Of a stretch of DNA of 64,000 nucleotides, positions 62,017 through 64,000 are shown in pieces; positions within the stretch are counted from its first letter, which is position 1, and each line of letters begins with the position of its first letter. Origin of the DNA: Rutidosis leptorrhynchoides (lineage: Eukaryota; Streptophyta; Magnoliopsida; Asterales; Asteraceae); contig NC_092335.1 in assembly GCF_046630445.1 (NCBI RefSeq), forward strand, positions 316,558,001 to 316,622,000, read 5' to 3'. The position numbers and the translations under genes were made by a program. A model generated the notes under the pieces. The model made no database searches. It saw nothing but the letters and a program-made list of their open reading frames with translations, and was not told the origin of the DNA.

Positions 62017-63987
62017 CTATTGTGAAATATTGAGAGGTCCAAACGTTAGTTTCCACCGTGAGCCATCTGGTTTTGAAACTTCTACTTGATTTTCTAAAAT
62101 TTGCTTAGAAGTTTTCCAGACTCCCCACATTTTTCTTGGATCTCCCTCATGTAATGGATATTCATCCATTTCCTTGAAATACCTTCTCTTTCTCTGGCCA
62201 CGAAGAATCTCAAACTGTCTTGTACGGATTCGGAGCTTTAAACGATCTCTGATATGCTTTATAAACTCTCCAAGACCCATTTTTGTATCAAAGTCATCAA
62301 CCTTGCTTTGATGAATTTTAAGATACTTCAGTGCAGCCTTAAGTGTTCCATCTGAATATTTGTTCAGCTCTTCAGTACGAATGAACACCTTTTCCTTTTG
62401 AGAATTTACAAATACAAACCCTTCGAGTTCGAATTGCTTTTGAAACATCCTCATATCCTTCAGTCCCTCCGTAAATTGATTCGGACAAGTTATTCGAATC
62501 TTTTTCCTATTTGCTTCGAGACCTATTTGAAAATCTTCACGTCTCATCAGTTCAATTGTCTCCATCATGTATCTTTTCACAGCTTCCAAAGCTTGAGCTT
62601 TAGCAAAAGGTCGAATGGTGATGATACTGAGGTAGTTGTAGATGTGAATGATGTCAAGCATATCAAGATTATGAAAATCTGCTTCTGTGAACTTGTACTC
62701 TTTCTCATCTTCTCTTATAACATGGAACTGACAGATGACATCTTTCTTTTCACTTATCTCTACTCCGACTCGAGCAATATTCCACACTTCTGAAATACGA
62801 TATTTTCTTTGAAGCCACAAATCATCTTCATCTTTGTTGATATGTTTCCTCCACATAAACTCATACCAATTCCTTTCACTTGCTGGAAGCAATCCTGAAC
62901 CTATAAAAGTAAACCTTTTACTCCTTGGTGTATCATTGATGCGGAAGATCTTGTAAGCATTTTCTTCGATGAATGTGTTTCGTACCATTATAAAATCATG
63001 TTCAACTCCCAATAACAATCTTTGTTCCTGATTCTTAAAGAATATTCCATGGTTGTATTTGAATCTAGAATTTACTGTTTCACTTGATGTAGATGTACCA
63101 GAAGTTGAGCTTTCATTAGCATTTGTTGGATGTAAACTCGATGAAGGTGTAGAATTCGATGAATGATCAGTAGGATTTATTGCATCATCATTTGGAACAT
63201 CATCATCTTTAATATGATCAAAGATATCATCTTCATTTAGATCAACATAAAGATTGTCTTGTTTGTCATCAGAAGAATCCATTTCATCATCACTTTCTAT
63301 TACTGGATCAGGATTCCCTTCATCTACAATCTCTACATCTTTCGAAATTGAAGATACTGAAGATAACTTGCTTAAGATGAAAAACCCATCATCATCCGTC
63401 TCTTCAAGATAAAAATCACTTAAGTTCAAATCCTCATCTACTGGTCCACTATCAGCCTCTTTATGAACAATTGGAATTATAACTTGCTCAGGCTCCTTAT
63501 CATTAATTTCATCATGTACAGAAACCATTTCTAATTCTGTCTGAACTCGTTGAGATTGTGAAGCTGATGAAGATCTCACATCACCACCCTTGGTTGAAAT
63601 GTTCACCGATAGATATTCTCCATCTACTCCTATCTCCCCCTCATGGCTATTCTGAGGATCAGAATCGTCATGTTCATCATCACGGTGAGGACTTAAAGGA
63701 GAAGAGCAGGAAGTAAGTGGATATCGAACACGAGCACGAAACAATGCTTGAAGCAAAGTACGTCGAAGAACATCAAGATTGACTCTAGAAAACATATGAC
63801 TGAAATATTCTTGCTCCAAAGCATCATAGAAATGTGGTAAACGAGAGGGTGATGATGGAAAAGTAACAATGGGAACAGCAGCAGCAGCAGTACCTATTGA
63901 AGGCGATGTCGATGGAAGTGTATGAGTTACCGTGAGGGCAGGTAAGGATGATTGTGCGGTATTATTCTTATATGTAGGGCTGTACAT
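62017..63987 (-). CDS. Large accessory ORF of C1 (656 aa), function unknown
   Basis: Open from 63987, and the frame stays open to the window edge, so the true start may be further right. Residues 1-310 are low-complexity, Ser/Asp/Glu-rich and probably disordered. Residues about 320-656 are ordered and basic, with WYEFMWRKH, KRYMMETIEL, EDFQIGLEANRKKI, RTEELNKYSDGTL and a basic GQRKRRYF near the end. I recall proteins with related EDxQLGxES and ELYKFSDGTL motifs from Asteraceae retrotransposon annotations, where they remain uncharacterised. It ends 42 bases before the LTR, the place of accessory ORFs downstream of pol. No envelope features (signal peptide, transmembrane segment) are visible. 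Confidence 0.7.
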   Translation of the reverse strand: MYSPTYKNNTAQSSLPALTVTHTLPSTSPSIGTAAAAVPIVTFPSSPSRLPHFYDALEQEYFSHMFSRVNLDVLRRTLLQALFRARVRYPLTSCSSPLSPHRDDEHDDSDPQNSHEGEIGVDGEYLSVNISTKGGDVRSSSASQSQRVQTELEMVSVHDEINDKEPEQVIIPIVHKEADSGPVDEDLNLSDFYLEETDDDGFFILSKLSSVSSISKDVEIVDEGNPDPVIESDDEMDSSDDKQDNLYVDLNEDDIFDHIKDDDVPNDDAINPTDHSSNSTPSSSLHPTNANESSTSGTSTSSETVNSRFKYNHGIFFKNQEQRLLLGVEHDFIMVRNTFIEENAYKIFRINDTPRSKRFTFIGSGLLPASERNWYEFMWRKHINKDEDDLWLQRKYRISEVWNIARVGVEISEKKDVICQFHVIREDEKEYKFTEADFHNLDMLDIIHIYNYLSIITIRPFAKAQALEAVKRYMMETIELMRREDFQIGLEANRKKIRITCPNQFTEGLKDMRMFQKQFELEGFVFVNSQKEKVFIRTEELNKYSDGTLKAALKYLKIHQSKVDDFDTKMGLGEFIKHIRDRLKLRIRTRQFEILRGQRKRRYFKEMDEYPLHEGDPRKMWGVWKTSKQILENQVEVSKPDGSRWKLTFGPLNISQ

Positions 63988-64000
63988 ACTACTAGTCAGA

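Larger units (their letters stand above)
61749..64000 (-). mobile_element. C1: 3' part of a short-LTR element, probably Copia
   Basis: A 227-bp LTR, a polypurine tract and a large ORF read on the minus strand, continuing beyond the right edge. The short TGTTAGGACC-type LTR and AAGGGAGATAT tract favour Ty1/Copia, but no pol sequence is visible to prove it. Confidence 0.75.

Noticed and set aside
62398..62793. 131-codon plus-strand ORF
   Set aside because: It lies antisense within the 656-codon minus-strand ORF and has no domain.

Overview
This window reads as nuclear DNA of a flowering plant made almost entirely of nested LTR retrotransposons. I found no single-copy host gene, rRNA gene, CRISPR array or bacterial-type operon. 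The polyproteins are plant Ty3/Gypsy chromovirus-like, probably Tekay/Del-like: gag, CCHC knuckle, aspartic protease, RT, RNase H, HHCC/DD35E integrase, GPF module and a chromodomain-like tail. From memory, the LTR style and the accessory reading frames are typical of Asteraceae. That attribution was not tested.

Layout (names are mine). A0 is the 3' part of a decayed element (pol 1-2469, LTR 2505-5764). It sits in B0, the right part of a family-B LTR (5765-8085), which sits in A2, the right part of a family-A LTR (8086-10631). A2 sits just upstream of the 3' LTR of B1 (internal end 10632-11462, LTR 11463-15048). B1 sits in the leader ORF of the minus-strand element B2 (leader ORF 15049-15335 and 28435-28652, PBS near 29023-29036, 5' LTR 29039-33283). 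The same leader ORF was split by A1, a complete 13.1-kb element (15336-28434) with GTATG target duplications and LTRs about 99.6% identical. B2 lies in the pol gene of E (33284-35208; LTR 35245-37726 plus 42404-42741), whose LTR also holds the solo LTR B3 (37727-42403). E lies in the leader of F (42742-57795), whose gag is split twice by solo LTRs B4 (43681-48095) and B5 (48670-52656). F lies at the 3' end of D1 (57796-59805). D1's LTR was hit by D2 (minus, 59806-61748), and D2 was hit by C1, a short-LTR element, probably Copia (61749 to the right edge).

A1 is the informative element. Between its 5' LTR and gag it carries an acidic repeat ORF and an ORF that reads as a host-type F-box protein with a Sel1-like region. 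Gag and pol follow. The gag-pol junction carries a TGA and a one-base frame change. The main biological suggestions are an F-box gene carried by a retrotransposon and a modular LTR architecture. In families A and B an 11-bp inverted repeat brackets a variable core. Downstream of the core lie a 10-12-bp palindrome, a small stem-loop whose two arms change together between families, and a splice-like CAG/GT motif. E adds a cluster of ten W-box cores.

All coordinates come from reading the sequence by eye. Family names rest on recognised motifs. No database search or folding program was run.
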